Shown: positions 1 to 8,248 of the stretch, piece after piece
Position numbering within the stretch: the stretch's first letter is position 1
Layout: the number at the start of each line of letters is the position of its first letter
Assembly: GCF_014643375.1 (NCBI RefSeq)
Contig: NZ_BMJJ01000018.1
Coordinates: forward strand, 1-64,000
Source of the DNA: Aureimonas glaciei
Lineage (GTDB): Bacteria > Pseudomonadota > Alphaproteobacteria > Rhizobiales > Rhizobiaceae
Direction of reading: 5' to 3'
DNA length: 64,000 nucleotides
Translations under genes and position numbers: made by a program
Notes under the pieces: generated by a model
The model's database searches: none
Told to the model about the DNA's origin: nothing
The model's input: only the letters and a program-made list of their open reading frames with translations

Positions 1-95
1 CCTGGCGCCATCTCGGCAACCTCGTCACCACCATCGGCCCAGACGAATGCAGCAACTATTTCGCAAGCGCCGGCTATGCTTCCAGCAAAACCTGA
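1..95 (+). mobile_element. IS630-family transposase, C-terminal end (partial)
   Basis: The reading frame opened at base 3 begins WRHLGNL and ends NYFASAGYASSKT before a TGA at 93-95. Transposases of the IS630 family end in this style, with a Trp-containing helix, an acidic-Glu-Cys and an NYF..AGY tail. Only the last 30 residues are in the window, so whether the element is intact cannot be judged. It ends a few bases before the convergent acetate kinase stop at 102, so the insertion lies immediately downstream of the ackA unit. I see no terminal inverted repeat that can be confirmed from one end. Confidence 0.6.
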
Positions 96-101
96 AACGC
101 T

Positions 102-1292
102 CTAACGCGGGAGAGAGGCCAGGACGTGCCGGGCGATGACGCGCTCCTCGTCGGCCGGAATGACGAGGACAGTGACCCGGCCGCCGCCGGCCGAAATCGA
201 CGGCCCGCCGCGACGGTTTGCCTCGACGTCGAGGACGACCCCGAGCCAGGCGAGCCGTGCGCAGATCGACTCGCGCACCGCGCCCTGGTGTTCGCCGATG
301 CCGCCGGTGAAGACGAGGCGCTCGATCCCGCCGAGCGTGCTCGCCATCACCGCCACCTGGCGGGCGACGTGGAAGGTGAAGAGATCCACCGCTTCGGCCG
401 CGCGCGGATCGGGACTGTCCAGGAGTTCCCGCATGTCGCCGGACAGGCCGGAGACACCGAGAAGACCGGAGTCGTGGTAGAGAATGTCCTCCACCTCCGC
501 GAGCCCGAGCCCGAGCTGCCGCTGCATGTAGAGGATGGCGCCGGGATCCACTTCGCCGCAGCGGGTCGCCATGGGCAGGCCGTCGAGGACGCTGAAGCCC
601 ATCGTGGTGTCGCGGCTCTGGCCGTCCGTCATCGCGCAGAGGCTGGCGCCACTGCCCAGATGCGCGACGACCGTCGGCGAACCCGTGTCCTTGCCCATCG
701 CGTGCAGGCGATCGGCGATGTGCTCGTAGGACAGCCCGTGAAAGCCGAATTTCCGGATTCCGAGCTGCTCGAACCGCCGCGGCAGGCCGTAGCGCCGCAC
801 GGTCGGCTCCATGCTGCGATGGAAGGCCGTGTCGAAGCAGCCGATCTGCAGGAGACCCGGACGCAGCGCGGCGATGACGCCCACCGGCTGCAGGCACCGC
901 GGCTGATGCAGCGGCGCCAGCGGCGTCAGCGCCGCCAGGGCTTCGATCGTCTCGGGCGTCAACTCTACGGGGGCGGCAAAGGCGTCGCCGCCATGGACGA
1001 TGCGGTGACCGACGGCCGTCAGTCGCCCGGCCCCGGCAAACGTCTCGATCCAGTCGAGGAGGCCGGCGAAGACAGCGGCGGCCGGCGTGCCCTCCGCAAG
1101 GCTCTGGCAGACGAGCACGGCGCCGCCGGCGTCGCGCGCCTCGAAGCCCGGTCGCGCGCCATCGGCGAGCGTGCCGCGCACCAGAGCGGGCGAGTCGCCG
1201 GGTCCGAACAGCGCGAACTTGATGCTGGACGAGCCGCTGTTGACGGCCAGGACGAGACCGTCGTCCGGCAAGGCCACGGCCGGGTCAGTCAC
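102..1292 (-). CDS. ackA: Acetate kinase
   Basis: 396 residues, the usual length for acetate kinase, which converts acetyl phosphate and ADP to acetate and ATP in the cytoplasm. The N-terminal phosphate-binding signature NSGSSSIKF is near residues 18-26. The mid-protein [10 protein letters not shown] loop and the C-terminal VFTGGIGEH motif of the ASKHA kinase fold are also present. The start is a GTG that overlaps the phosphoketolase stop by 8 bases (1285-1292), so the two are translationally coupled. Phosphoketolase supplies acetyl phosphate and this enzyme harvests it as ATP. Propionate kinase activity cannot be excluded from sequence alone. Confidence 0.95.
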   Translation of the reverse strand: MTDPAVALPDDGLVLAVNSGSSSIKFALFGPGDSPALVRGTLADGARPGFEARDAGGAVLVCQSLAEGTPAAAVFAGLLDWIETFAGAGRLTAVGHRIVHGGDAFAAPVELTPETIEALAALTPLAPLHQPRCLQPVGVIAALRPGLLQIGCFDTAFHRSMEPTVRRYGLPRRFEQLGIRKFGFHGLSYEHIADRLHAMGKDTGSPTVVAHLGSGASLCAMTDGQSRDTTMGFSVLDGLPMATRCGEVDPGAILYMQRQLGLGLAEVEDILYHDSGLLGVSGLSGDMRELLDSPDPRAAEAVDLFTFHVARQVAVMASTLGGIERLVFTGGIGEHQGAVRESICARLAWLGVVLDVEANRRGGPSISAGGGRVTVLVIPADEERVIARHVLASLPR

Positions 1293-3681
1293 CCGCTTCG
1301 GCCCCCGTCTGGTAGGGCCAGCCCCAGTTCCGGATCGCCGGCATGTCTTCGCCGTGCTCGACGATATAGCGCTTGTGTTCGCCGAGCCGGTCGCGAAATC
1401 CCTGCTTCACCGCCGCCGCGCTTTCGTTCAGCCCGGGCACCCGCTCGATCGCCTCGATGGCCAGATGGAAGCGGTCGAGTTCGTTCAGCACCACCATGTC
1501 GAAGGGCGTCGTCGTCGTTCCCTCCTCGATGAAGCCGCGGACGTGGAAGTTGGCGTGGTTCTTGCGCTTGTAGGTCAGGCGGTGGACCAGTGCGGGATAG
1601 CCGTGGAAGGCGAAGACGACCGGCTTCTCGCGGGTGAAGAGCGCGTCGAAATCCTCGTCGGACAGCCCATGCGGATGCTGGTCGGGCGATTGCAGCGCCA
1701 TCAGGTCGACGACATTGACGAAGCGGATGCGAAGGTTCGGCAGCGCCTGCCGCAGGAGATCGGTAGCTGCCAGCGCCTCCACCGTCGGCACGTCGCCGGC
1801 GCAGGCCATGACCACATCCGGTTCGAGGCCGACATCGTCGGTGCCAGCCCAGGACCAGAGTCCAATGCCCGCCGAGCAATGCGCGATGGCGGCATCCATC
1901 GACAGCCATTGCGGCGCCGGCTGCTTGCCCGCGACGATGACGTTGACCCGGTCGTAGGTGCGCAGGCAGTGGTCGGCGACAAAGAGCAGGCTGTTGGCAT
2001 CCGGCGGCAGGTAGATGCGGACGATGTCGGCCTTCTTGTTGGCGACGAGATCGATGAAGCCCGGGTCCTGATGGCTGAAGCCGTTGTGGTCCTGCCGCCA
2101 GACATGCGAGGTCAAGAGGTAGTTCAGGGACGAGATCGGCCGCCGCCACGGCAGTTCCTTCGACACCTTCAGCCATTTGGCATGCTGGTTGAACATCGAG
2201 TCGACGATGTGGATGAAGGCCTCGTAGCAGGAGAACAGGCCGTGTCGCCCGGTCAGCAGATAGCCCTCCAGCCAGCCCTGGCAGAGATGCTCGCTCAGCA
2301 CCTCCATCACCCGGCCGTCGGCCGAGAGGGCGACGTCGTAGGGCTCGACGGGCTCCATCCAGACCCGGTCCGTCGCCTCGAACACCGCGCCGAGGCGGTT
2401 GGAGGCGGTCTCGTCCGGGCCGAAGATGCGAAAATTCGCGGCATCGGCATTCAGCTCGATCGCGCGCTTCAGGAAGCGACCGAGCGCGCTCGTCGCCTCG
2501 CCCGTGGTCGTGCCGGGCGCGCCGATCTCCAGGCCGAAATCGCGGATGTCGGGCAGGATCAACTCGCGCCGGAGAAGACCGCCATTGCCTTGCGGGACGG
2601 CGCCTATGCGCCGCTCGCCCGACGGCGCGAGGGCCGCCAGCGCCGGATCCAGCCGACCGGCTGCGTCGAACAGGGTTTCCGGCTCGTAGCTGCGCATCCA
2701 GGCTTCGAGCTGCTCGAGATGCGCCGGGTTGGACCGTGGGTCGGCGATCGGCACCTGATGTGACCGCCAAAAGCCCTCGACCCTTTTGCCGTCGACCTCG
2801 ACCGGCCCGGTCCAGCCCTTGGGACTGCGCAGGACGATCATCGGCCAGCGCGGCCGCGCCCTGTCGCCGCCCTCGCGCCAGCCTTGCCGGATCGCCGCTA
2901 TGCGGTCGAAGCAGTGGTCCATGGCCTCGGCCATCGCCCGGTGCATCGTCATCGGGTCGGCGCCCTCGACGAAGATCACCTCGTGGCCGTAGCCGGAGAA
3001 GAGGTCGGCCAGTTCCTGGTGCTCCAGGCGCGCCAAAAGCGTCGGGCCGGCGATCTTGTAGCCGTTGAGATGCAGGATCGGCAGCACCGCCCCGTCGCGG
3101 CCGGGATTGAGGAACTTGTTGGAGTGCCAGGAGGCGGCGAGCGGACCTGTCTCCGCCTCGCCGTCACCGACGACGCAGGCGACCACGAGTTCGGGATTGT
3201 CGAAGGCCGCGCCATAGGCATGCAGCAGGGCGTAGCCGAGCTCCCCGCCCTCGTGGATCGAGCCCGGCGTTTCCGGCGCCGCATGGCTCGGAATGCCACC
3301 GGGAAAAGAGAACTGCCGGAACAGCCGCTTCAGCCCGGCGGCGTCCTGGCCGATATCGGGATAGATCTCGCTGTAGCTGCCTTCCAGATAGGTGTTGGCG
3401 ACCATGCCGGGGCCGCCATGGCCAGGGCCGCAGACATAGAGGACCGAGCTGTCGCGCGCGCGGATGATCCGGTTGAGATGGGCATAGATGAAATTCAGCC
3501 CCGGCGTCGTCCCCCAATGGCCGAGCAGCCGCGGCTTGACGTGTTCGGCCTTCAGCGGTTCGCGCAGCAGCGGATTGTCGAGCAGGTAGATCTGGCCGAC
3601 CGAGAGATAGTTGGCGGCGCGCCAGTAGCGATCGACAAGCGCCATCTCGTCGGCGGCGGGGAAAGTCTCGGCGATGGTCAT
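1285..3681 (-). CDS. xfp: Phosphoketolase (xylulose-5-phosphate/fructose-6-phosphate)
   Basis: 798 residues, normal for a thiamine-diphosphate phosphoketolase that cleaves xylulose 5-phosphate (and often fructose 6-phosphate) to acetyl phosphate plus an aldose phosphate. The N-terminal part carries [11 protein letters not shown] and the GDGEAETG thiamine-diphosphate motif. The C-terminal part carries HQDPGF and SNRLGAVF, typical of the XFP family. I chose the ATG at 3681 (MTIAETF) because GAGGAG sits just upstream; the longer open frame to 3753 lacks this. It is followed directly by ackA. A 58-residue gene lies upstream, with a FixK-type box before that, suggesting induction when oxygen is scarce. 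Confidence 0.95.
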   Translation of the reverse strand: MTIAETFPAADEMALVDRYWRAANYLSVGQIYLLDNPLLREPLKAEHVKPRLLGHWGTTPGLNFIYAHLNRIIRARDSSVLYVCGPGHGGPGMVANTYLEGSYSEIYPDIGQDAAGLKRLFRQFSFPGGIPSHAAPETPGSIHEGGELGYALLHAYGAAFDNPELVVACVVGDGEAETGPLAASWHSNKFLNPGRDGAVLPILHLNGYKIAGPTLLARLEHQELADLFSGYGHEVIFVEGADPMTMHRAMAEAMDHCFDRIAAIRQGWREGGDRARPRWPMIVLRSPKGWTGPVEVDGKRVEGFWRSHQVPIADPRSNPAHLEQLEAWMRSYEPETLFDAAGRLDPALAALAPSGERRIGAVPQGNGGLLRRELILPDIRDFGLEIGAPGTTTGEATSALGRFLKRAIELNADAANFRIFGPDETASNRLGAVFEATDRVWMEPVEPYDVALSADGRVMEVLSEHLCQGWLEGYLLTGRHGLFSCYEAFIHIVDSMFNQHAKWLKVSKELPWRRPISSLNYLLTSHVWRQDHNGFSHQDPGFIDLVANKKADIVRIYLPPDANSLLFVADHCLRTYDRVNVIVAGKQPAPQWLSMDAAIAHCSAGIGLWSWAGTDDVGLEPDVVMACAGDVPTVEALAATDLLRQALPNLRIRFVNVVDLMALQSPDQHPHGLSDEDFDALFTREKPVVFAFHGYPALVHRLTYKRKNHANFHVRGFIEEGTTTTPFDMVVLNELDRFHLAIEAIERVPGLNESAAAVKQGFRDRLGEHKRYIVEHGEDMPAIRNWGWPYQTGAEAGD

Positions 3682-3763
3682 GCGGCAGCTCCTCGAAAGG
3701 GTGAGCGTTTCCGGCGACGGGCCATGCGGGCAGCCAGGGCGATATCGGGACAACGAATTGGGG

Positions 3764-3782
3764 GCCGACCCGTTCGGTCGGC
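3764..3782. other. Hairpin in the gap before xfp
   Basis: GCCGACC (3764-3770) and GGTCGGC (3776-3782) form a perfect 7-bp stem with a CGTTC loop between the 58-residue gene and xfp. No U-tract follows on the minus strand, so it looks like an intercistronic mRNA structure rather than a terminator. Confidence 0.35.
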
Positions 3783-3828
3783 AGAGCAGTCGTGGCTGCC
3801 GGATCGATCGCCGCGCGGCCGGGATAGA

Positions 3829-4005
3829 TCAGAAAGGCCTGTGTCGACGGGCTTTGGGCGCGCCTCGCAGAAGGCGCGCCAAGGCGAGGACGCGTCCCCA
3901 CACCCAGAAGCCCGCGCGTTCGATGCGGTTCTTGACGAGGGCTTCCTCGTCCTCGACAGCATCGATGATCTCGTCGAGTCGGCGCGGCTTGTCATCGGCG
4001 GGCAT
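3829..4005 (-). CDS. Small hypothetical protein (58 aa) upstream of phosphoketolase
   Basis: A 58-residue reading frame starting MPADDKPRRLDEI at an ATG with GGGAGG seven bases upstream. The frame extends to 4032 but that start lacks such a site. The first half is acidic and helical (DEIIDAVEDEEALV). It is followed by a Trp-rich patch (FWVWGRVLALARLL) and a basic tail, which could be a short amphipathic or membrane-associated helix. I do not recognise the family. It is the first gene after the FNR/FixK-type box at 4059 and precedes xfp and ackA on the same strand, so it is probably co-induced with them. Confidence 0.6.
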   Translation of the reverse strand: MPADDKPRRLDEIIDAVEDEEALVKNRIERAGFWVWGRVLALARLLRGAPKARRHRPF

Positions 4006-4058
4006 GGCGACCTCCCTGTCGTGCTCCGACACTCAGCCCGTCTGCGGCTGGCGGCGCA

Positions 4059-4072
4059 TTGATCGAACGCAA
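4059..4072. promoter_or_regulatory. FNR/FixK-type binding site (box A)
   Basis: TTGATCGAACGCAA fits the FixK-type pattern TTG(A/C)-N6-(T/G)CAA, with a full TTGAT half-site. Its centre is about 60 bases upstream of the 58-residue gene (start 4005). A class II activator position of -41.5 would put the transcript start near 4024 with a leader of about 20 bases. It probably drives the small gene-xfp-ackA unit. Inferred from pattern only. Confidence 0.55.
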
Positions 4073-4138
4073 GGGAACCGACCGACCATGCCCCGACCGC
4101 CCGAAGTTCCGATGGCCGAGACGATCGGCCGCCCGCCC

Positions 4139-4447
4139 TCAGCGCAGGCTGGCGATGTAGGCGACGAGATCGCCGATCTCGCGCCGGGTCAGCTGGATAT
4201 TGGACATCACCGGGTGCGGATCGGCGAGAAAGGTGGCGAGTGACTGGGGATCTTCGGTGAGCGCCGCAATCGCCTGAAAACTCCGGACGTCGGCAATGCC
4301 CGAGGTCTGCTCCGGCGAGACGATGTGGCAGGCGGCGCACCAGCGCTCGGCGATGCGTCGGCCACTGGCCGGATCGCCCCAGTTTTCGGCGCTGGCGGCA
4401 CCGGCGAGCGACAGGGCGAGAACCGGCATGAGGAGGATGCGAAGCAT
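4139..4447 (-). CDS. Small periplasmic c-type cytochrome
   Basis: 102 residues with a clear signal peptide (MLRILLMPVLALSLAGAASA, cleavage after ASA near residue 20) and one haem c attachment motif CAACH near residues 37-41. A Met in the C-terminal half (around HPVMSNIQLTRREI) is the probable sixth haem ligand. The size and the C-terminal EIGDLVAYIASLR helix match the short class I cytochromes of alphaproteobacteria. It likely shuttles electrons in the periplasm. GGGAG stands six bases before the ATG. It lies between the host-attachment-family gene upstream and the FixK-type box of the xfp unit downstream, in an apparent low-oxygen neighbourhood. Confidence 0.88.
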   Translation of the reverse strand: MLRILLMPVLALSLAGAASAENWGDPASGRRIAERWCAACHIVSPEQTSGIADVRSFQAIAALTEDPQSLATFLADPHPVMSNIQLTRREIGDLVAYIASLR

Positions 4448-4492
4448 AGCGAACTCCCGGAGACGACCAACTTCGACGGCCCGCGCGCGCCG

Positions 4493-4900
4493 TCAGGCAT
4501 GGCGGATGGCGGTGACGATGTCCTTGACGGAATGGGCCGTCAGGTCCTTCGCGAGGTCGCCGACGATCTTCGCGGCGAGCCCGGCGTGGAAGTGGCGCCG
4601 CATCTCGCCGAGCGTGCGCGGATCGGCGATGAGGAAGAGCGCGTCGAGATGCCCGCCGAGCGCCAGCCCGTTCAGGTGCTTGGCGACGGCCGCGGCGAAG
4701 GCGTCTTCCGCGGCCCGGTCGGAATCGGGATTGCCGCCGCTGTGCCGGTGCCGCCCGCCGGAGGCCGGATGGAGGGCGTCGAGGTCAGGGTCCTCCACGG
4801 CAATGAGGTCGAGATGCGGCTCGGCGGCTCTGTTGCGGAAGAGTTTGACGTGCTTTCCGTCCGCGACGGCCACGAGGGTGCCATTCGGCAAGATCATCAT
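4493..4900 (-). CDS. Host-attachment-family protein
   Basis: 135 residues starting MMILPNGTLVAVADGK at an ATG with GGAG just upstream. The frame extends to 4948 but that region is probably untranslated. The VADGKHVKLFRN start, the ALFLIADPRTLGEMRRH core and the KDLTAHSVKDI segment match the family annotated as required for attachment to host cells, an eRF1-like fold common in rhizobia. Its molecular role is not settled. In many alphaproteobacteria such genes belong to micro-oxic regulons; a FixK-type box at 4967-4980 lies about 73 bases upstream of this start. Cytochrome c follows after 45 bases, possibly in the same transcript. Confidence 0.8.
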   Translation of the reverse strand: MMILPNGTLVAVADGKHVKLFRNRAAEPHLDLIAVEDPDLDALHPASGGRHRHSGGNPDSDRAAEDAFAAAVAKHLNGLALGGHLDALFLIADPRTLGEMRRHFHAGLAAKIVGDLAKDLTAHSVKDIVTAIRHA

Positions 4901-4966
4901 TGTGCTCCATGTCGGCGGTGCCGGGCACCGCTGGCGCCAGGACAGCACGGCGGATGCGGAGCGACA

Positions 4967-4980
4967 TTGCGCAAGGTCAA
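4967..4980. promoter_or_regulatory. FNR/FixK-type binding site (box B), divergent
   Basis: TTGCGCAAGGTCAA fits TTG(A/C)-N6-(T/G)CAA. It lies between the host-attachment gene (start 4900, about 73 bases from the site centre) and trxC (start 5044, about 70 bases). Both distances would allow a -41.5 placement, so the site could control either or both genes. Pattern match only. Confidence 0.5.
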
Positions 4981-5043
4981 ACCGAAGGCGGCCCGGCCGG
5001 GCATGATGCCGGTGGCCGGCGACGAGGCGGCGAGGAGAATGGA

Positions 5044-5490
5044 ATGAGCGAAACGCGCGTGGTGTGCGGCGGCTGTGGCGGCGTCAACCGCCTGCCGCCG
5101 GGGAGGCCGCTCGAGGGCGCCAAATGCGGCAAGTGCGGCGCCAAACTCTTCTCCGGCCTGCCTATGGATGTCGACGGCGGTCAGTTGGACCGTCAGGTTT
5201 CCCGTGGCACGCTTCCGGTCCTCGTCGACGTCTGGGCGCCCTGGTGCGGGCCCTGCCGCACGATGGCGCCGGCCTATGCGGCGGCGGCCCAGACGCTCGG
5301 CTCGGCTGTGCGCGTCGCCAAGCTGAATTCCGAGGCCGAACAGACCGCCGCCGCCAGGCTCGGCATACGCAGCATTCCGACGATGATCCTCTTCGTCGGC
5401 GGAAAGGAGGCAGCCCGCGTGTCGGGTGCCCTGTCGGCGGATCAGATCGTCCGCTGGGTCAAGGAGCGGCTGGTCGCGGCTCCGTCCTGA
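5044..5490 (+). CDS. trxC: Thioredoxin 2 (zinc-containing)
   Basis: 148 residues. Two CxxC pairs at the N-terminus (C8/C11 and C28/C31) form the zinc knuckle that separates TrxC from TrxA. The redox centre WCGPC is at residues 67-71 and the cis-Pro loop is GIRSIPT. It reduces protein disulfides in the cytoplasm. The ATG at 5044 (MSETRVV) follows GAGGAG; an upstream in-frame extension is not convincing because conservation begins at MSETRVV. It ends ten bases before the convergent stop of the phosphotransferase/ATPase gene. Confidence 0.93.
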   Translation: MSETRVVCGGCGGVNRLPPGRPLEGAKCGKCGAKLFSGLPMDVDGGQLDRQVSRGTLPVLVDVWAPWCGPCRTMAPAYAAAAQTLGSAVRVAKLNSEAEQTAAARLGIRSIPTMILFVGGKEAARVSGALSADQIVRWVKERLVAAPS

Positions 5491-5500
5491 CGCGCCGGAG

Positions 5501-7096
5501 TCAGGAAGGCGCAGGATCCGGCAGGCGGCTGACGGGGTCGCGGCCCAGCGCGGCCTCGACGGCGGCGCGCGCCCGCTGCGCCACCATTGCGGGCGTTCCC
5601 TCGCCCGGCACCACCGTCCAGGTAACCGCGCCCGGTCCGCGTTCGAGCTGGCGGCGGACGATGTCCGGCGTGGCATCGGACGGGTCGCCGCGGCGGGCCC
5701 CGACGCGCCGCAGCAAGGTGTCCGCCGGCACGTCCAGCCAGAGGCCGACGAAAGCGACGCCCGCAGCGCGGGCCACGGCGGCGATCCGCTCGCGCTCGTC
5801 CGGACGCTCAAAGGTCGCGTCGGCGATCACGGCATGGCCGCAGCCGAGGGTGCCGACGCTAGCCTGGCCGAGGTCGCCGTAGACGGCGGCCGTAACGTCG
5901 GCGCCGTAGGCCTCCTCCGGCAACCGCGTTTCGGGCGAAACGCCGAACCGGTGCTTGCGCAACCGGTCGCTGGACAGGGTTCGGGCGCCGGGGCGCGGTC
6001 CAATGCGGGCGGCAAGCGCCGCCGCGACACTGGACTTGCCAGAGCCCGACAGACCACCGACCGCCACGAGAACCGCGTCGCGCGGCCGCAGCAAATCAAG
6101 GGCGAGGTCGTAGTAGCGCCGCGCCGTGGTGCGAAAGGCCGCCGCCTCGCTTGCCGCAGCGTCCGCCGCGGCCGTCGCCGCGACATGCGCGCGCACCGAC
6201 GCCCGCAAGGCCATGAAGAAGGGCATCGCCGCCAGTCCCGCCTCGTCGTGCGTGTGGTCGAGATAGCGGTTCATCAGCCGATTCGCCTCGGCCTCCAACC
6301 CGCGGTGCCAGAGGTCCATCAAGAGGAAGGCGAGATCGTGGAGGACATCGGTCGTACCGAGGTCCTCGCTGAATTCGAGGCAGTCGAAGAGGACGGGCTC
6401 CCCCTCGATCCGGCAGATGTTGCGCAGGTGCAGGTCGCCATGCCCCCGACGCACGCATCCAGCCGCTGCCCGGCGATCGAGCAGCGGCGACAGGCGCGCG
6501 AGATGCGACCGCATCCGGCGATCGAGCGCGGCTCTCTCGTCGGCCGCGAAGAGGCCAGTCGCGGCAAAGGATGCCTCGTTGAGATCGAGGACCCGCCGCA
6601 TCCGCGCCGCGCCGGCTTTGTCCGCGTCCGCGGGAAGGCTCCGATGAAAGGTGGCGATGGTCGCAGCCAGGCGGTCCATCAGGGGCGCGTCGAGCAGCCC
6701 CGCTTCCGCCTGCCGGTCGAGCAGGGTCGCCTGGTCGAAGCGGCGCATGGCGACGACGGCGTCGACGAGTTCGCCCTCGTCGCCGCTCTCGCCGTCCTCG
6801 CCGAGACGAAGCGTTCCGTCCGCCGTCCGGGTGATCCGGAGAACACCGGTATAGAGCTGCGGCGCGGTGCGGCGGTTGAGGGTCAGCTCGCGGTGGCAGG
6901 CGGCCAGGCGAAGCGAAGGCGTCGAGAAGTCGAGATAGGCCAGCCGAACCGGCCGCTTCAGCTTGAGTACAAGGTCCCCGCCGAGCAGCAGCAGCGAGAT
7001 ATGCGTGGTGGCCGTCTCGACCGCACTTGGGTCGATGCCGTCAAAGGCGGTGCGCTTGAGGAAGTGGACGACCGCCTCGTCCGGCATGTCGATCAT
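5501..7096 (-). CDS. Phosphotransferase-like/AAA-type ATPase fusion protein
   Basis: About 531 residues from the ATG at 7096 (MIDMPDEAV, preceded by GAGGA); the frame is open to 7186. The N-terminal two thirds resemble aminoglycoside/choline-kinase-like phosphotransferases: a beta-rich start with LVLKLKRPVRL, then a VRRGHGDLHLRNIC catalytic loop and a FDCLEF metal-binding segment. The C-terminal third has a P-loop (GLSGSGKSS) and a nucleoside-kinase-like lid. This two-domain arrangement is a known conserved protein of proteobacteria without a firm function; zeta-toxin-like or gluconate-kinase-like activities have been suggested for the ATPase part. It is convergent with trxC. Confidence 0.85.
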   Translation of the reverse strand: MIDMPDEAVVHFLKRTAFDGIDPSAVETATTHISLLLLGGDLVLKLKRPVRLAYLDFSTPSLRLAACHRELTLNRRTAPQLYTGVLRITRTADGTLRLGEDGESGDEGELVDAVVAMRRFDQATLLDRQAEAGLLDAPLMDRLAATIATFHRSLPADADKAGAARMRRVLDLNEASFAATGLFAADERAALDRRMRSHLARLSPLLDRRAAAGCVRRGHGDLHLRNICRIEGEPVLFDCLEFSEDLGTTDVLHDLAFLLMDLWHRGLEAEANRLMNRYLDHTHDEAGLAAMPFFMALRASVRAHVAATAAADAAASEAAAFRTTARRYYDLALDLLRPRDAVLVAVGGLSGSGKSSVAAALAARIGPRPGARTLSSDRLRKHRFGVSPETRLPEEAYGADVTAAVYGDLGQASVGTLGCGHAVIADATFERPDERERIAAVARAAGVAFVGLWLDVPADTLLRRVGARRGDPSDATPDIVRRQLERGPGAVTWTVVPGEGTPAMVAQRARAAVEAALGRDPVSRLPDPAPS

Positions 7097-7247
7097 GGCG
7101 CGGATCCTCGCGGGCTCTCGGCGCATCGCGCCCGGCATCAGCCGGAGGTAGGACGGACGGATGCGCTCGGCAACCATGGATGGCAAAGGCGATCGGAAGG
7201 CCTGTCAGGCTCATCGCATCCGGCCGGCACCCTCCTGGGCCGAAACC

Positions 7248-7988
7248 CTAGTCCGCCAGTTCCACCAGTGCGGAACGGTTGCGCAGGACCACGTGGCGGA
7301 TCGAGGGCAGCGCGATGAGATGATCGCGCTCGAACTGCGAGAAGGTGCGGGAGACGGTTTCGATGGTGAGACCGACATAGTCGGCGATGTCCTGGCGGCT
7401 CATGGCAAGGTCGATGCCGCCATCCTCGCCGCCGCGCTCCGCCAGATCCAGCAGGAAGGCGGCGAGTTTCTGGGCGGCGCTGCGCCGGCCGAGGAGCAGC
7501 GAATGGTCGCGCGTCCGCTCCAGGCACTGCATGGCCAGGCCGAACACGGCCCGCGCCGTCTCGCCGTCGCCGCCGTTGAAGGAGGCGAGGCCGGCCCAGC
7601 GATAGGCGACGACGGTGCAATCGGTCACCGCTTCGGCCGACAGGCGATGCTCGTCGCTCATTTCCAGGCCGAAGATTTCGCCCTCGGCGTGGAAGCCGTC
7701 GATCTGGCGACGGCCGTCGCTGGCGAAGGTGCAGGTCCTGACGACACCGTCGATCACCTTGTAGAAGGAGCGGACCGCCTCGCCCTCGGCGTAGATTTCG
7801 CGGCCCTCGGCGAAGTTCAGCACCTGGCCGGCCAGTGCGACCGACGTCGGCACCTGGCGCGGCGCGCCGGCGACCCCGATCGAGCCCCGCGACGGCAAAG
7901 CCGGTGCGGCGTTTCGCGCGAGCCTGTTTTCGGCGTTGGCCGCCACCATGGCGGGGCTGGGGGCGAGGGCAGCAGAAACGGTCAGCAT
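7248..7988 (-). CDS. fixK: FixK/FNR-family transcriptional regulator
   Basis: 246 residues with a cyclic-nucleotide-binding-type beta roll (residues ~60-150), a long dimer helix, and a C-terminal helix-turn-helix whose recognition helix reads GLTIETVSRTFSQFE. The Glu-x-x-Ser-Arg pattern is the one that recognises TTGAT half-sites in FNR, Anr and FixK. The N-terminus lacks the cysteine cluster that holds the FNR iron-sulfur centre, so it is FixK-like rather than an oxygen sensor itself. GGAG stands six bases before the ATG. Matching DNA boxes occur at 4059, 4967, 12228 and 56861. It would normally be controlled by FixJ, a homologue of which is at 18425. Confidence 0.9.
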   Translation of the reverse strand: MLTVSAALAPSPAMVAANAENRLARNAAPALPSRGSIGVAGAPRQVPTSVALAGQVLNFAEGREIYAEGEAVRSFYKVIDGVVRTCTFASDGRRQIDGFHAEGEIFGLEMSDEHRLSAEAVTDCTVVAYRWAGLASFNGGDGETARAVFGLAMQCLERTRDHSLLLGRRSAAQKLAAFLLDLAERGGEDGGIDLAMSRQDIADYVGLTIETVSRTFSQFERDHLIALPSIRHVVLRNRSALVELAD

Positions 7989-8094
7989 CGGAATCTCCGT
8001 CGGTCCGTATTGTTGCGATGGACAGACGTTAACCGCAGGAACCGCCTGCTGAAATTCGGTTGGCTCCCTTAAGGTGTTCTACGTATCGGGTCGG

Positions 8095-8113
8095 CGACGC
8101 CTGCGAGGCGTCG
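8095..8113. other. Perfect hairpin between the acyl-CoA synthetase gene and fixK
   Basis: CGACGCCT (8095-8102), loop GCG, AGGCGTCG (8106-8113): an 8-bp perfect stem. It lies 135 bases after the stop of the upstream synthetase gene and about 107 bases before fixK. It has no U-tract, so it may be a weak terminator or a structured fixK leader. Confidence 0.35.
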
Positions 8114-8248
8114 ACGATGGGCCGAGATCCGGGCCCAGCACGACGCCGCCTGCGGTCCGCCCGTCCCTCGGCATCCGGTTTTTCCTTGCGACTTTGTCGT
8201 CCGTCCCCGGGGTTCTGAAGAGCCGCGTCTCTTCGGCCGCCTTCCGGT

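Noticed and set aside
126-1532. Long plus-strand open frame opposite ackA
   Set aside because: Arg/Ala/Pro-rich composition and exact opposition to ackA/xfp; it is the antisense shadow of real genes in high-GC DNA.
4900-5043. N-terminal extension of trxC
   Set aside because: The 48 additional residues do not resemble TrxC, and the region contains the divergent promoter and FixK-type box.
7989-8248. FixJ-type or FNR box in front of fixK
   Set aside because: I found no TTG-N8-CAA pattern or other convincing dyad apart from the hairpin at 8095.
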